Of a DNA stretch of 8,945 nucleotides, positions 1 through 7,151 are shown one piece after another. This DNA comes from Deltaproteobacteria bacterium RIFCSPLOWO2_02_FULL_57_26 (GTDB lineage Bacteria > Desulfobacterota > Binatia > UBA9968). A program made the translations under genes and the position numbers. The notes under the pieces are model-generated. The model did not search any database and was not told the DNA's origin. It saw only the letters and a list, made by a program, of their open reading frames with translations. The stretch's first letter is position 1. The number at the start of each line of letters is the position of its first letter. Where the stretch lies: contig MGSI01000021.1 in assembly GCA_001798455.1 (NCBI GenBank), forward strand, positions 1-8,945, written 5' to 3'.

Positions 1-109
1 GTTCTGACCTCCTCAGTCGCCGACCGCGATTCAAAGACAGCCCTTCTCTTCCCCGGCCGGGCAAATTCGCTTACTATAGCGGAAATACCCCGCAATCTAA
101 AGGAGTCCG

Positions 110-796
110 ATGAAGAAAAATCTTTCTCCGCTCAGAAAAACCCTGATTACCGCGTGCCGGATCCTCTCCCAGCAGGGCCTGGTGCATGGCTTCGGCCACG
201 TGAGCGCGCGCGTTCAAGATTCGGCCTTCTTCCTCATCACCCCCAGGGTGAGCCTGGCTTTGGTCGGGGAGAAGGACCTCCTGCTTCTCAACCTGAACGG
301 CGGGACCGTCAAGGGGAAAATCGCCGCGCCTTTCGAAGCCTCCCTCCATGCGGCCATATACAAGGCGAGATCCGACGTCAACGCCGTCGCCCGGTTTCAC
401 GCCCGCAAGGCCAACTATTTCTCCGTCACGGAAAAAAGGATCGATGCGGTTCACAACCACGGGAGCTTCTTTCAGGGGGGCGTCCCGGTTTTCCCCAAGA
501 CCGATCTCATCTCAACGCCCGGTCTCGGCGCAGACGTCGCCCTGACGCTGGGAAACAAGCCGGCCATTCTGCTTCGCGGCAACGGTCAGGTGACGGTGGG
601 AAGGACGATTCCCGAAGCGGTGATGATGGCGATCTATCTGGAGGAGGCCGCGGACATCCTTTACGGCGCGCTTCAACTCGGGACGCCGATCCCTCTCTCC
701 GCCGGCGAATCGGCTCTAAGACAGGCGGAGACGCTTCCACCGGTTGACCTGAATCGGGCCTGGAACTTCTTTAAGAGCAGCGTTCGGAGCAAATAG
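110..796 (+). CDS. class II aldolase/adducin-family protein
   Basis: The 228-aa product has the class II aldolase/adducin fold pattern: a GHVSAR motif (residues 29-34, the usual GN(I/V)SAR phosphate-binding turn), an acidic E76 before an H-x-x-I-Y helix start (80-84), the RSDVNAV turn (87-93), and the late LLRGNG-x-VTVG strand (154-164) followed by the EEAADI helix. Members of this family are zinc-dependent aldolases or epimerases acting on sugar phosphates, or non-catalytic relatives. Two of the three positions that normally hold zinc-binding histidines look changed: the usual V-H-x-H is V-A-R-F-H (only H97 kept) and the usual NHG is GNG (N158). The substrate is therefore unknown and classical aldolase chemistry is doubtful. 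AAAGGAG lies at 99-105, four bases before the ATG. The gene stands alone on this strand and converges on the phosphate permease with a 1-base gap. Family assignment is confident, function is not. Confidence 0.85.
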   Translation: MKKNLSPLRKTLITACRILSQQGLVHGFGHVSARVQDSAFFLITPRVSLALVGEKDLLLLNLNGGTVKGKIAAPFEASLHAAIYKARSDVNAVARFHARKANYFSVTEKRIDAVHNHGSFFQGGVPVFPKTDLISTPGLGADVALTLGNKPAILLRGNGQVTVGRTIPEAVMMAIYLEEAADILYGALQLGTPIPLSAGESALRQAETLPPVDLNRAWNFFKSSVRSK

Positions 797-797
797 A

Positions 798-1793
798 TCA
801 GGAGAGGTAAAAAATGATCTTAGCTACCACGTAGGCGATAGACCCACAGATCGGGAAGGTAAGCACCCAAGCCGCCACAATTTCGCTGGCGACTCCCCAT
901 CGTACCGCAGAAAATCTCTGAATCGATCCCACGCCTATAATTGAGGTGCCAATAGTATGAGTGGTGCTCAGGGGAATCCCAAGCCGCGAAGCGCCTTCAA
1001 TGACCAAGGCAGCAGCAGTCTCGGCGGAAAACCCGTGGATGGGCTCTAACTTGGTCAGCCGGATACCCATGGTCCGGATAATCTTCCAGCCTCCCAACGC
1101 CGTTCCAATGCCCATGGTTCCGGCACAGAGCAAAATGACCCAGAAAGGCACGTTGAACTCTGGCAGGATGCCACCGAGCACCAGAGCCAACGTAAAGACA
1201 CCGATGAATTTCTGACCATCATTGCTTCCGTGGCTAAAAGCCATGAAAGCGGCAGAGACAAGCTGCATGCGCCCAAAAAAGATGCGGAGCCTGCCAGGGC
1301 GGCTATGATAAAAAATACGGTAGAGCAGCAACATGATTCCCAGACCCCCGAGAAATCCCAGGAAGGTGGAGAAGAGGAGCCCTATGAAGACTTTCCTCCA
1401 TCCTTCCCATAACAAAACTGATGGTCCAGCCGTAGCTAATCCCGCACCCGCCAACCCTGCCACCAACGCATGACTCTCGCTAGTAGGAATACCTCCCATA
1501 TAGTAGGCCGCCGTGCTCCACAGGACGATGCCTATCATCGCCGCCCCCACCGTGGTCGTGTTGATCACTGATGGATCGACTATCCCTTTGCCTATGGTTG
1601 CAGCTACCGCCGTGCCAGAAAAGGCGCCTAAGATGTTCAGGACCGAGGCCATAAGCAGGGCTTGATAGGGAGAGAGGACCCGGGTTGAGACGACCGTGGC
1701 GATGGCATTTGGAGCGTCCGTCCAGCCATTAACAAACTCGGCCATGAGGATGAGCACCAGGACAGGCCCTATCGACCAGATCTGTTCAGCCAT
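798..1793 (-). CDS. pit: PiT-family inorganic phosphate permease
   Basis: This 331-aa polytopic membrane protein belongs to the PHO4/PiT family, which carries phosphate (often as a metal-phosphate complex) using the proton or sodium gradient. The internal duplication of the family is visible. The first repeat has N22-G-W-T-D26-A-P-N29, near the family GxND-x-xN signature, with a later PTSESHALVAG block (103-113). The second repeat has HGSND-x-x-K (188-195) and the matching PLSTTHTIGTSIIGVG block (274-289). About ten hydrophobic segments are present. The length is normal for the short bacterial forms, which lack the large central loop of eukaryotic PiT proteins. The start is ATG at 1793 with only a weak GGG upstream. 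It lies 33 bases downstream of the cupredoxin-like gene, so it may be the last gene of the respiratory operon. No phoU-like (DUF47) partner is present in the window. Confidence 0.93.
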   Translation of the reverse strand: MAEQIWSIGPVLVLILMAEFVNGWTDAPNAIATVVSTRVLSPYQALLMASVLNILGAFSGTAVAATIGKGIVDPSVINTTTVGAAMIGIVLWSTAAYYMGGIPTSESHALVAGLAGAGLATAGPSVLLWEGWRKVFIGLLFSTFLGFLGGLGIMLLLYRIFYHSRPGRLRIFFGRMQLVSAAFMAFSHGSNDGQKFIGVFTLALVLGGILPEFNVPFWVILLCAGTMGIGTALGGWKIIRTMGIRLTKLEPIHGFSAETAAALVIEGASRLGIPLSTTHTIGTSIIGVGSIQRFSAVRWGVASEIVAAWVLTFPICGSIAYVVAKIIFYLS

Positions 1794-1826
1794 CTAAACC
1801 CGGGGCGATTGATGAAGGAGACCGGC

Positions 1827-2543
1827 CTACTTCTTGGCGATCTCGAAGGTGATCTTCACCTCCTCCTTCGGCTTGACCGTAACCTTTTGGCTCTGCTTGC
1901 CCAGGGTCTCATGCCAGACCTCCAGCGTGTAGGTGCCGGGAGGCACATCCGTGAGCTTAAAGCTCCCGCTATTATCGGTCACCCCAAAGTAGGGATTGTC
2001 CGCCACGAAAAACCAGCCGCTCATCCAGCCATGGACATCGCACTTTACGCTTACGACCTCGGGCTTATCCAGCTTTACGGTGAGGCTCTTCTTGAACTTA
2101 GGCTGGGCCACATTGAACGGGCTATTCGCCTTGCTGTAGCTGTGCACGTTGTGGAGAATCCCGTCCGGGTTGAGAATCTCTACGGAAGAGCCGGCTACAA
2201 AGGCCAGGACATGCGGATGGTATTCACAACCGTTCTGGTCAAGGGTGACTTTTTGCGGTTCCATCTTTTTACCCTTCTTGATATCCGCGATAGAGACTAC
2301 GGCATTGACCAGATTCCCGCCTGAGACCAACAGGGTAGGATCGTTCTTGGCGGTCTTGGCGCAGACCTCTTTATCCTTGTTGATGTCCAGCTTCTTTGGC
2401 GCCGGGGCCGCCCCTTTAAACTTGACGACACCTGAAATGGTCCCGCCGTCGCTCACCGCCCCACCTTCGTAAGCCAGCAAACTCGATAGAGGAACAACCA
2501 GCAAGACCGTAACTAAGAACGTTGACAGAATGCTCCTTTTCAT
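1827..2543 (-). CDS. exported cupredoxin-like protein with carboxypeptidase-regulatory-like domain
   Basis: This 238-aa protein has a Sec signal peptide (MKRS, hydrophobic 5-23, likely cleavage near A24 or soon after), so it is predicted to be periplasmic. The middle region (about 35-180) looks like a cupredoxin: H131-N-V-H134 and later C168-D-V-H171-G-W-M174. The HNVH motif and C-x2-H-x2-M spacing match amicyanin, suggesting a type 1 copper site with H131, C168, H171 and M174. C61 and C106 could form a disulphide. The last 55 residues (VTDNSGSFKLTDVPPGTYTLEV and onward) are a carboxypeptidase-regulatory-like beta sandwich. Similar proteins are often annotated as methylamine-utilisation-like proteins, without proof. 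A strong TAAGGAGG (2548-2555) precedes the ATG by four bases. It follows the octahaem cytochrome by 49 bases, so a role as electron carrier for that complex is a reasonable inference. Copper binding is not demonstrated. Confidence 0.85.
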   Translation of the reverse strand: MKRSILSTFLVTVLLVVPLSSLLAYEGGAVSDGGTISGVVKFKGAAPAPKKLDINKDKEVCAKTAKNDPTLLVSGGNLVNAVVSIADIKKGKKMEPQKVTLDQNGCEYHPHVLAFVAGSSVEILNPDGILHNVHSYSKANSPFNVAQPKFKKSLTVKLDKPEVVSVKCDVHGWMSGWFFVADNPYFGVTDNSGSFKLTDVPPGTYTLEVWHETLGKQSQKVTVKPKEEVKITFEIAKK

Positions 2544-2592
2544 AAAACCTCCTTATTGCCTGATCCAATAGACGTACAGCACACTAATTCAT

Positions 2593-5247
2593 TCAGCGCG
2601 ATGCGGCAGCCGCAGGTCCCTTTCTTCCCAGCATCACGATATAGTTTCTCAGCGCCTCGATCTGCTTGTCGTCTTTGCCGCCAAGGATGTTATCCGGCCC
2701 GCCGGGGTAGAACGAAGGCATTTTCGTGCCGGGCTGAACTTTTTGCGGATCCTGGAGCCACTTGATAATCCATTCCGGATTGAGGCGGTCTTTCGCCAGG
2801 TTGAGGTCCGGCGCCCAACCCTCAGGAGGCCCCTCCGGCTTTCTCTCCCCCTGCTGATGGCAGCTGAAACAGTTAAAGAAATCTTTAGAAACCAGGATGC
2901 GGGCCGCGTCCAGATGCTCCTTGGGAACCTTCCGCTCATCAAAATAGGCGTAGGGGATCTCGACCTTGGACAGGCCGTTGAAGTAAGCGACCAGTCGATT
3001 AGCCTCCTCATCGGTGAAGCCGAAAGTAGGCATCCGCAAGTTCAGCCATGGGCGAATCGGGATGGGCCGCTTCAAAAATCCGAACAGCCAGCCGGACTGG
3101 ACCTTCTCGCCCTCGCCGTTGAGCGGGGGTGGAGCGAGCGCCGGGTTCTCGTAGTATTTACCGATAAACCCGCCCCGTTTCTCGATCTCATGACACCCGA
3201 TGCAGTTGTATTGATGCATGAGGCGCCGGCCCTCGACCACCTGGACTGCCCTTTGACTCTGGTCCGCGCGGTAGCGGGAAGGCACCTTTCTCTCGCGGAA
3301 CCCAGCGAGCAAGATACGCAGAGCCTTGATGTCATCGTCCGTCAGGTTAAAGTGCGGCATCACCTGCTCCACTCGCGGTGTAGCGTAGATGCGCGGCTCC
3401 TTGAGCTTGTTGGTGGTCCAGTCATCCCAGGTTATGGGGATATCCGTGCGGTTGCCGAAAAATAGCTCTTCGAGGGTCTTGGACCCAAAGGTGGTGAGCT
3501 CCACGCCGATGCGGGATTCCTTTTCCATCCCCGGGATGTCATGGCAGCCGAAGCATCCGTATTTGCGCACCAAGGACTCTCCCCGCTTAATGTTCTTCGC
3601 GTCCTGGAGCTGTTTTTCTAGAGAAGGCTTCTCATCCGCAGGCTTCCCCAGCGTCATCAGGTAGGCGGTCACGGTCATGGCTTCGTCATCCGCCAGGCGC
3701 AGGCTGGGCATCCGGGTCTCGGGCGAGAAACTGCGGGGATTCTTTAGCCAGTGGTAGGTCCAGCGCGGTCCGACCTTCTCGCCGATATTTTTGAGATTGG
3801 GGATAAGCTCCTTCTCTTTTCCCAGAACCGTCGAAACCTCTCCCTCCGCAAAACCGTGACAACCCTTGCACCCGATCGATTCCACGAGATCCTTGCCTTT
3901 CGCGACCAGGCTCTTATCACCCTCGCGGAAGCTGGCCGGCAGGGGTTGCTCTTGAAGCCACTTCTCTCCCTCCTCCTTGGATATCGACCAAAGAAAGGAG
4001 GCGATCGCAACGGCTTCATCCTCTTTCAAGGAAAAGTTCGGCATGCGCGTGCGCGGGCGAACACTATGAGGGTTCTGAATCCAGCGGACCATCCAGCCTG
4101 GATCCACCTTGGCGCGGATCCTCCTCAGGCTTGGGCCGACCTTGGGGACGTCCTCGTAGCCTTGGGCCAGGTGACAGCCCGTGCACCCCATCTGTTCAAA
4201 GATTCTCTGGCCCTCGGCCAAAAGCGGCGCATCTTCCAGGCGCTGAACATCGAGATGGCAGGAAGCGCAGCTCGATTGCACCTTGGCTCCGCGCAGCAGC
4301 GGATGCTCCCAGTAGGGAATTTCGCCATGGGCCTGGCGCGCGCTGTTCACGGCCGCTCCCTGACCTTCGTGACACGGGGCACAGCCAACCTTGTCGGGCG
4401 GATGGGCGTTATCGGCTAACAGAACCTCGCGGCGGGGATGCGTGCGAAAAGGCTGGGGCTCGTTTTCAAAGCCCGCGCGGTTGATCGCCATGTGGCAGGT
4501 CTGGCATCGATCCACCCGGGCCACGGGCTGGTCGAAGTTATTCCGGTCAAACTCCTCGAGAACCACCTGATGAATCTTGGGGATCTTATAAAAAGAAATG
4601 GGGCCCGCGTTGAGCGTCGCGTTCTCCATCGCCTTGACCCACTTGTCCCGCTCCGCGGTGAGCTTCGCGATCTGGGTTTCCAAATCCTTGATGCCCGAGT
4701 TGACTTTCTTGATCTCTTCTTTGATCTGTTCCCTCTCCTGACGGGCCTTCTCGAGCTGAGGATCTAGCCCGGCCTTTTCCCGCTCCAGCTCCCGAATCCT
4801 ATCTTCGTACGGCTTCGCGCCCCGGCCCTGCTGCACGGCATGATCGTACTCGTACCAGGCCTCTTCGAGCTCGCTCTTGATGAACTTCACCTCCTGATCC
4901 AGTTCAGTGAAACGGACGTCGGCTTTGGTCTCGTCACGGCGCAGGACCTTGAGTTTCTTGGCCAATTCGCCCCCACGCAGGCTGGCGCGCTCTTCCGCGA
5001 GCTTCTTGACCAGCTCCTGATAGGCGGGATCGGCGCGGAGCTTTTTGTCCTCTTCTTCGTAAGCCTGCTCGGCCTTGCGATAGTCAAGCCGGTAGAACTC
5101 AGCCTGGAACTGTTTCCACGGCCGCCGCGTGAAGTTATCGTCCCAGAAAGCCCATAGGGTCAGGACTACCAGCAGGACGCTCCCGAGCAGAAAAACGCTG
5201 CCGTACGACTTTTTTTCCTCAGCCTCGTCAAAGCCTCTGACCGCCAT
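2593..5247 (-). CDS. membrane-anchored octahaem cytochrome c of the Rieske/cyt b complex
   Basis: With the start I chose, this is an 884-aa protein. It has one N-terminal membrane helix (about residues 17-34), then a charged, heptad-rich coiled coil of roughly 150 residues (about 56-206), then eight CxxCH haem sites starting at residues 248, 289, 327, 355, 460, 565, 682 and 793. The first three lie within 85 residues and lack nearby Met ligands, so they probably form a bis-His trihaem cluster. The last five are serial monohaem domains, each followed by a Met-Pro motif (TRMPNF, TRMPSL, QVMPHF, LRMPTF, TKMPSF) typical of His/Met class I cytochromes. It is encoded directly after both cytochrome b halves, and the window contains no cytochrome c1 or f, so it probably accepts electrons from the Rieske centre. 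ATG at 5247 is preferred because AAAGGGG lies just upstream and the 55-aa gene ends 10 bases before. An ATG at 5304 is in frame but lies inside that gene. Confidence 0.92.
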   Translation of the reverse strand: MAVRGFDEAEEKKSYGSVFLLGSVLLVVLTLWAFWDDNFTRRPWKQFQAEFYRLDYRKAEQAYEEEDKKLRADPAYQELVKKLAEERASLRGGELAKKLKVLRRDETKADVRFTELDQEVKFIKSELEEAWYEYDHAVQQGRGAKPYEDRIRELEREKAGLDPQLEKARQEREQIKEEIKKVNSGIKDLETQIAKLTAERDKWVKAMENATLNAGPISFYKIPKIHQVVLEEFDRNNFDQPVARVDRCQTCHMAINRAGFENEPQPFRTHPRREVLLADNAHPPDKVGCAPCHEGQGAAVNSARQAHGEIPYWEHPLLRGAKVQSSCASCHLDVQRLEDAPLLAEGQRIFEQMGCTGCHLAQGYEDVPKVGPSLRRIRAKVDPGWMVRWIQNPHSVRPRTRMPNFSLKEDEAVAIASFLWSISKEEGEKWLQEQPLPASFREGDKSLVAKGKDLVESIGCKGCHGFAEGEVSTVLGKEKELIPNLKNIGEKVGPRWTYHWLKNPRSFSPETRMPSLRLADDEAMTVTAYLMTLGKPADEKPSLEKQLQDAKNIKRGESLVRKYGCFGCHDIPGMEKESRIGVELTTFGSKTLEELFFGNRTDIPITWDDWTTNKLKEPRIYATPRVEQVMPHFNLTDDDIKALRILLAGFRERKVPSRYRADQSQRAVQVVEGRRLMHQYNCIGCHEIEKRGGFIGKYYENPALAPPPLNGEGEKVQSGWLFGFLKRPIPIRPWLNLRMPTFGFTDEEANRLVAYFNGLSKVEIPYAYFDERKVPKEHLDAARILVSKDFFNCFSCHQQGERKPEGPPEGWAPDLNLAKDRLNPEWIIKWLQDPQKVQPGTKMPSFYPGGPDNILGGKDDKQIEALRNYIVMLGRKGPAAAASR

Positions 5248-5257
5248 GCTTGCCCCT

Positions 5258-5425
5258 TTAAGCCAGCTTTTTTTCCAGCGCGCGTCCCAGAGAAAAGACT
5301 CCAACCCCGATCAGCGTGAGCACAATCTCTTCGGCCATGGTGACGCGCTGCACGATGCCGACGAAGAGCGCATACCCGACATCCGCGATCCCGACCGCCT
5401 GGAGAATTTTTGACGCGTAGAACAT
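5258..5425 (-). CDS. small two-helix membrane protein between subunit IV and the octahaem cytochrome
   Basis: A 55-aa reading frame fills what would otherwise be a gap. It begins MFYASKILQAVGIADVGY and ends RALEKKLA. Its ATG (5425-5423) overlaps the subunit IV stop codon as TGATG, and its TAA (5260-5258) falls 10 bases before the preferred cytochrome start, so translational coupling on both sides is likely. Hydrophobic stretches at about 7-27 (Q-A-V-G-I-A-D-V-G-Y-A-L-F-V-G-I-V) and 34-47 (IVLTLIGVGVFSLG) suggest one or two membrane helices, and the C-terminus is basic. I do not recognise a family. By position it could be a small accessory subunit of the complex, comparable in role, not in sequence, to the small Pet subunits of b6f. 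Confidence rests on spacing and composition. Confidence 0.7.
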   Translation of the reverse strand: MFYASKILQAVGIADVGYALFVGIVQRVTMAEEIVLTLIGVGVFSLGRALEKKLA

Positions 5426-6198
5426 CAGATGTTAAACCAGGGCGTGACCCAGACATACTTGACGTTGAAGGCGAGCCGGAGAAACATCTTGGCGGGAAGG
5501 GAAAGCATCGTGACAAAAAGTAAGGCCGTGATGAGAAAGCGAACCATGCCCCACCGCTCTAAAAAATCCTTCCCCTTGACGCGCAAAATCCAGAGATAAA
5601 AAGCCGCAAGACTGACCACAAAGTACCCGAACACCACCACCCCACCACAGACTGAAGACCAAAAATAGTCCCTGAACCCCAGGACGTAAGGCAAGTCTAC
5701 GTTGGTCAATGCCACGACCTTATGGGGATCCCAGTGCTGCCAAGGCCAGAAAAGGTTCCATCCCGGACCGCGAAAAAAGGTCCCGATAATGATCATGCTC
5801 ACCCAGAGCACATGGAATCCGAAAAAGAAGGTCAGGATCTCGTATTTTCTTTCTTTGAAGGTGTAATAACCATTTCCTTTGGGGTTGATATCGATAAAGG
5901 GGATCATCATGAGACCCACGATGATGAGACTGGGCAGCACCACGCCCGCATGCCACGGGTCAAAATAGACCAGCATCTCCTGCAGGCCGAGAAAATACCA
6001 CGGCGCCTTAGACGGGTTGGGGGTTCGGGTCGGATTGGCCGGCTCTTCCAGAGGGGCGTCGACTAGAAGGGACCAAAGGATGAGCACGAGCATGACGAAA
6101 ATCCCAACGAGGAACTCGACGCGCACCAAATGCGGCCACGTGTGGACCTTGTCGTCCACAACGGGCGATTTTCGTTTCTCCTGAGCGATTCCAGCCAT
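5425..6198 (-). CDS. cytochrome b C-terminal half (subunit IV-like)
   Basis: The 257-aa protein corresponds to the C-terminal part of cytochrome b, or subunit IV of b6f, and contributes to the quinol-oxidising (Qo) site. The Qo motif region reads N-P-S-K-A-P-W-Y-F-L-G-L-Q-E-M, placing APWY at residues 65-68 where most bc complexes have PEWY. Hydrophobic segments lie near 29-47, 85-100, 122-140, 181-205 and 217-235. That is more than the three helices of canonical 160-aa subunit IV, so the protein carries a C-terminal extension, ending in VTPWFNI. The ATG at 6198 is preferred over the adjacent in-frame GTG at 6201 because AAGGG stands six bases before it. It is separated from the cytochrome b6 half by a repeat-bearing gap and overlaps the 55-aa gene by one base. 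It would pair with the b6-like and Rieske subunits in the membrane. Confidence 0.92.
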   Translation of the reverse strand: MAGIAQEKRKSPVVDDKVHTWPHLVRVEFLVGIFVMLVLILWSLLVDAPLEEPANPTRTPNPSKAPWYFLGLQEMLVYFDPWHAGVVLPSLIIVGLMMIPFIDINPKGNGYYTFKERKYEILTFFFGFHVLWVSMIIIGTFFRGPGWNLFWPWQHWDPHKVVALTNVDLPYVLGFRDYFWSSVCGGVVVFGYFVVSLAAFYLWILRVKGKDFLERWGMVRFLITALLFVTMLSLPAKMFLRLAFNVKYVWVTPWFNI

Positions 6199-6365
6199 CA
6201 CACACCCTTCGAAGTTGTCCGTTGGCCGTTCAAGACGTTCAAAACGTTCAAACAGTTTGAACGGAGCGCGGTTCGACTTTGCTCACCGCCCTGAGCCCGT
6301 CGAAGGGAAGCGGTTGAACGGTTCGAACTTTTTGACATTTTGACCCCTTAACCTTTGAACCTGTC
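6199..6365. repeat. repeat-rich gap between the two cytochrome b genes
   Basis: No reading frame is evident here. The stretch holds three tandem 9-bp copies (CGTTCAAGA, CGTTCAAAA, CGTTCAAAC at 6227-6253). The last copy pairs with an inverted copy to make the perfect palindrome CGTTCAAACAGTTTGAACG (6245-6263). A REP-like hairpin follows (6272-6304). Then come the 8-bp palindrome GTTCGAAC (6321-6328), two 8-bp near-repeats (TTTTTGAC, ATTTTGAC at 6329-6344) and a final TTTGAAC (6354-6360). The GTTCAA/TTGAAC word recurs throughout. Such clusters resemble dispersed intergenic repeats seen in many environmental bacteria. Whether this one is dispersed cannot be judged from one window. Confidence 0.7.
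6272..6304. repeat. REP-like two-stage hairpin
   Basis: TTCGAC (6272-6277) pairs with GTCGAA (6299-6304), and inside it GCTCA (6281-6285) pairs with TGAGC (6292-6296) around a six-base loop. The small internal loop has three bases on one side and two on the other. The right arm, CTGAGCCCGTCGAAGGG, resembles a sequence word common in intergenic repeats of many Gram-negative genomes (from memory, not searched). In the operon transcript it would fold between the two cytochrome b genes and could protect or separate the messages. Confidence 0.6.
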
Positions 6366-7136
6366 TTAGAGCGGCGGTCCCGAGAAACTGTCTCGGCGAA
6401 TGCGCCAGAAGTGAATGGCCATCAAAAGACTCGCAACCATCGGGATGAAGATGCAATGGAGGATATAGAACCGCAATAAGGTGTGAGGTCCGATTTCACC
6501 GCCCCCGAAGAGAAACGCCCGGGCATCGTAGATCGGGTTGGCGCCGACCAGGTCGGCAAAGGGCCCTTCGTGTCCCAAGAGTGGAGTTGCCCGCGCCATG
6601 TTGGAGCCCACGGTCACCGCCCAGATAGAGAGCTGATCCCACGGCAGCAGATACCCCGTGAAACTCAAGAGGAGGGTCAGAACCAACAGGAGCACTCCGA
6701 CGATCCAGTTAAACTCGCGGGGCGGCTTGTAGGACCCCGTGAGAAAGACCCGAAACATGTGGAGCCAGACAAAAACCACCATAGTGTGGGCCGACCAGCG
6801 GTGCATGTTGCGCATCAGCATGCCGAAGGGCATGTCGAACTCCAGGTACTTCATGTCCGCGTAGGCGTACTCAGCCACCGGGCGGTAGTAGAACATGAGA
6901 TAGATGCCCGTGACCACGGTGACCAGGAACATGAGGAAGGTCAGGCCTCCCATGCACCAGGTAAAACGCATGCGCACACCGTGCCGGCGCACTTTGGCCG
7001 GATGGAGATGCAGCCAGACATTGGCCGTAACCATGAGGACGCGGTTGCGCGGCGTATCCTCGTAGCCATGGCGAAAGATCGCCTTCCAGACCTGATTCTC
7101 CGTGATATCTCTCTTGATCTCTTCCCACTTCTTCAT
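6366..7136 (-). CDS. cytochrome b6-like subunit (cytochrome b N-terminal half)
   Basis: This 256-aa protein is the haem-b-carrying core of the quinol oxidoreductase. Four haem ligands are visible at the expected spacing: H112 and H126 (14 apart, in RNMHRWSAH-x8-H) and H227 and H242 (15 apart, in RFYILH and IHFW). The PWDQ motif (165-168) and FYYRP (82-86) match the b6 family. C61 in W-C-M-G-G sits where b6f Cys35 covalently binds the extra haem ci (cn), so this subunit probably carries that haem too. The protein ends shortly after the fourth helix (SGPPL), so cytochrome b is split. The N-terminus is about 26 residues longer than plant or cyanobacterial b6. The ATG at 7136 has AAAGG six bases upstream and lies 15 bases after the Rieske stop codon. 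Confidence 0.95.
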   Translation of the reverse strand: MKKWEEIKRDITENQVWKAIFRHGYEDTPRNRVLMVTANVWLHLHPAKVRRHGVRMRFTWCMGGLTFLMFLVTVVTGIYLMFYYRPVAEYAYADMKYLEFDMPFGMLMRNMHRWSAHTMVVFVWLHMFRVFLTGSYKPPREFNWIVGVLLLVLTLLLSFTGYLLPWDQLSIWAVTVGSNMARATPLLGHEGPFADLVGANPIYDARAFLFGGGEIGPHTLLRFYILHCIFIPMVASLLMAIHFWRIRRDSFSGPPL

Positions 7137-7151
7137 CGTAAGCCTTTCTCG

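Noticed and set aside
52..61. Palindrome CCCGGCCGGG upstream of the aldolase-like gene
   Set aside because: It has no T tract on either strand and no loop, so it is not a convincing terminator, and a single 10-bp GC palindrome can occur by chance. I saw no convincing promoter in 1-109 either.
1809..2324. 171-aa plus-strand frame
   Set aside because: It is antisense to the cupredoxin-like gene, which has a signal peptide, conserved motifs and a strong ribosome site.
5248..5304. Earlier ATG (5304) for the octahaem cytochrome
   Set aside because: It would overlap the 55-aa gene, adds an odd 19-residue leader before the cytoplasmic tail, and lacks a ribosome site as good as the AAAGGGG before 5247.
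6199..6201. GTG start for subunit IV-like gene
   Set aside because: The next codon is ATG with better spacing from AAGGG, so the ATG at 6198 is the simpler choice. The difference is one residue.
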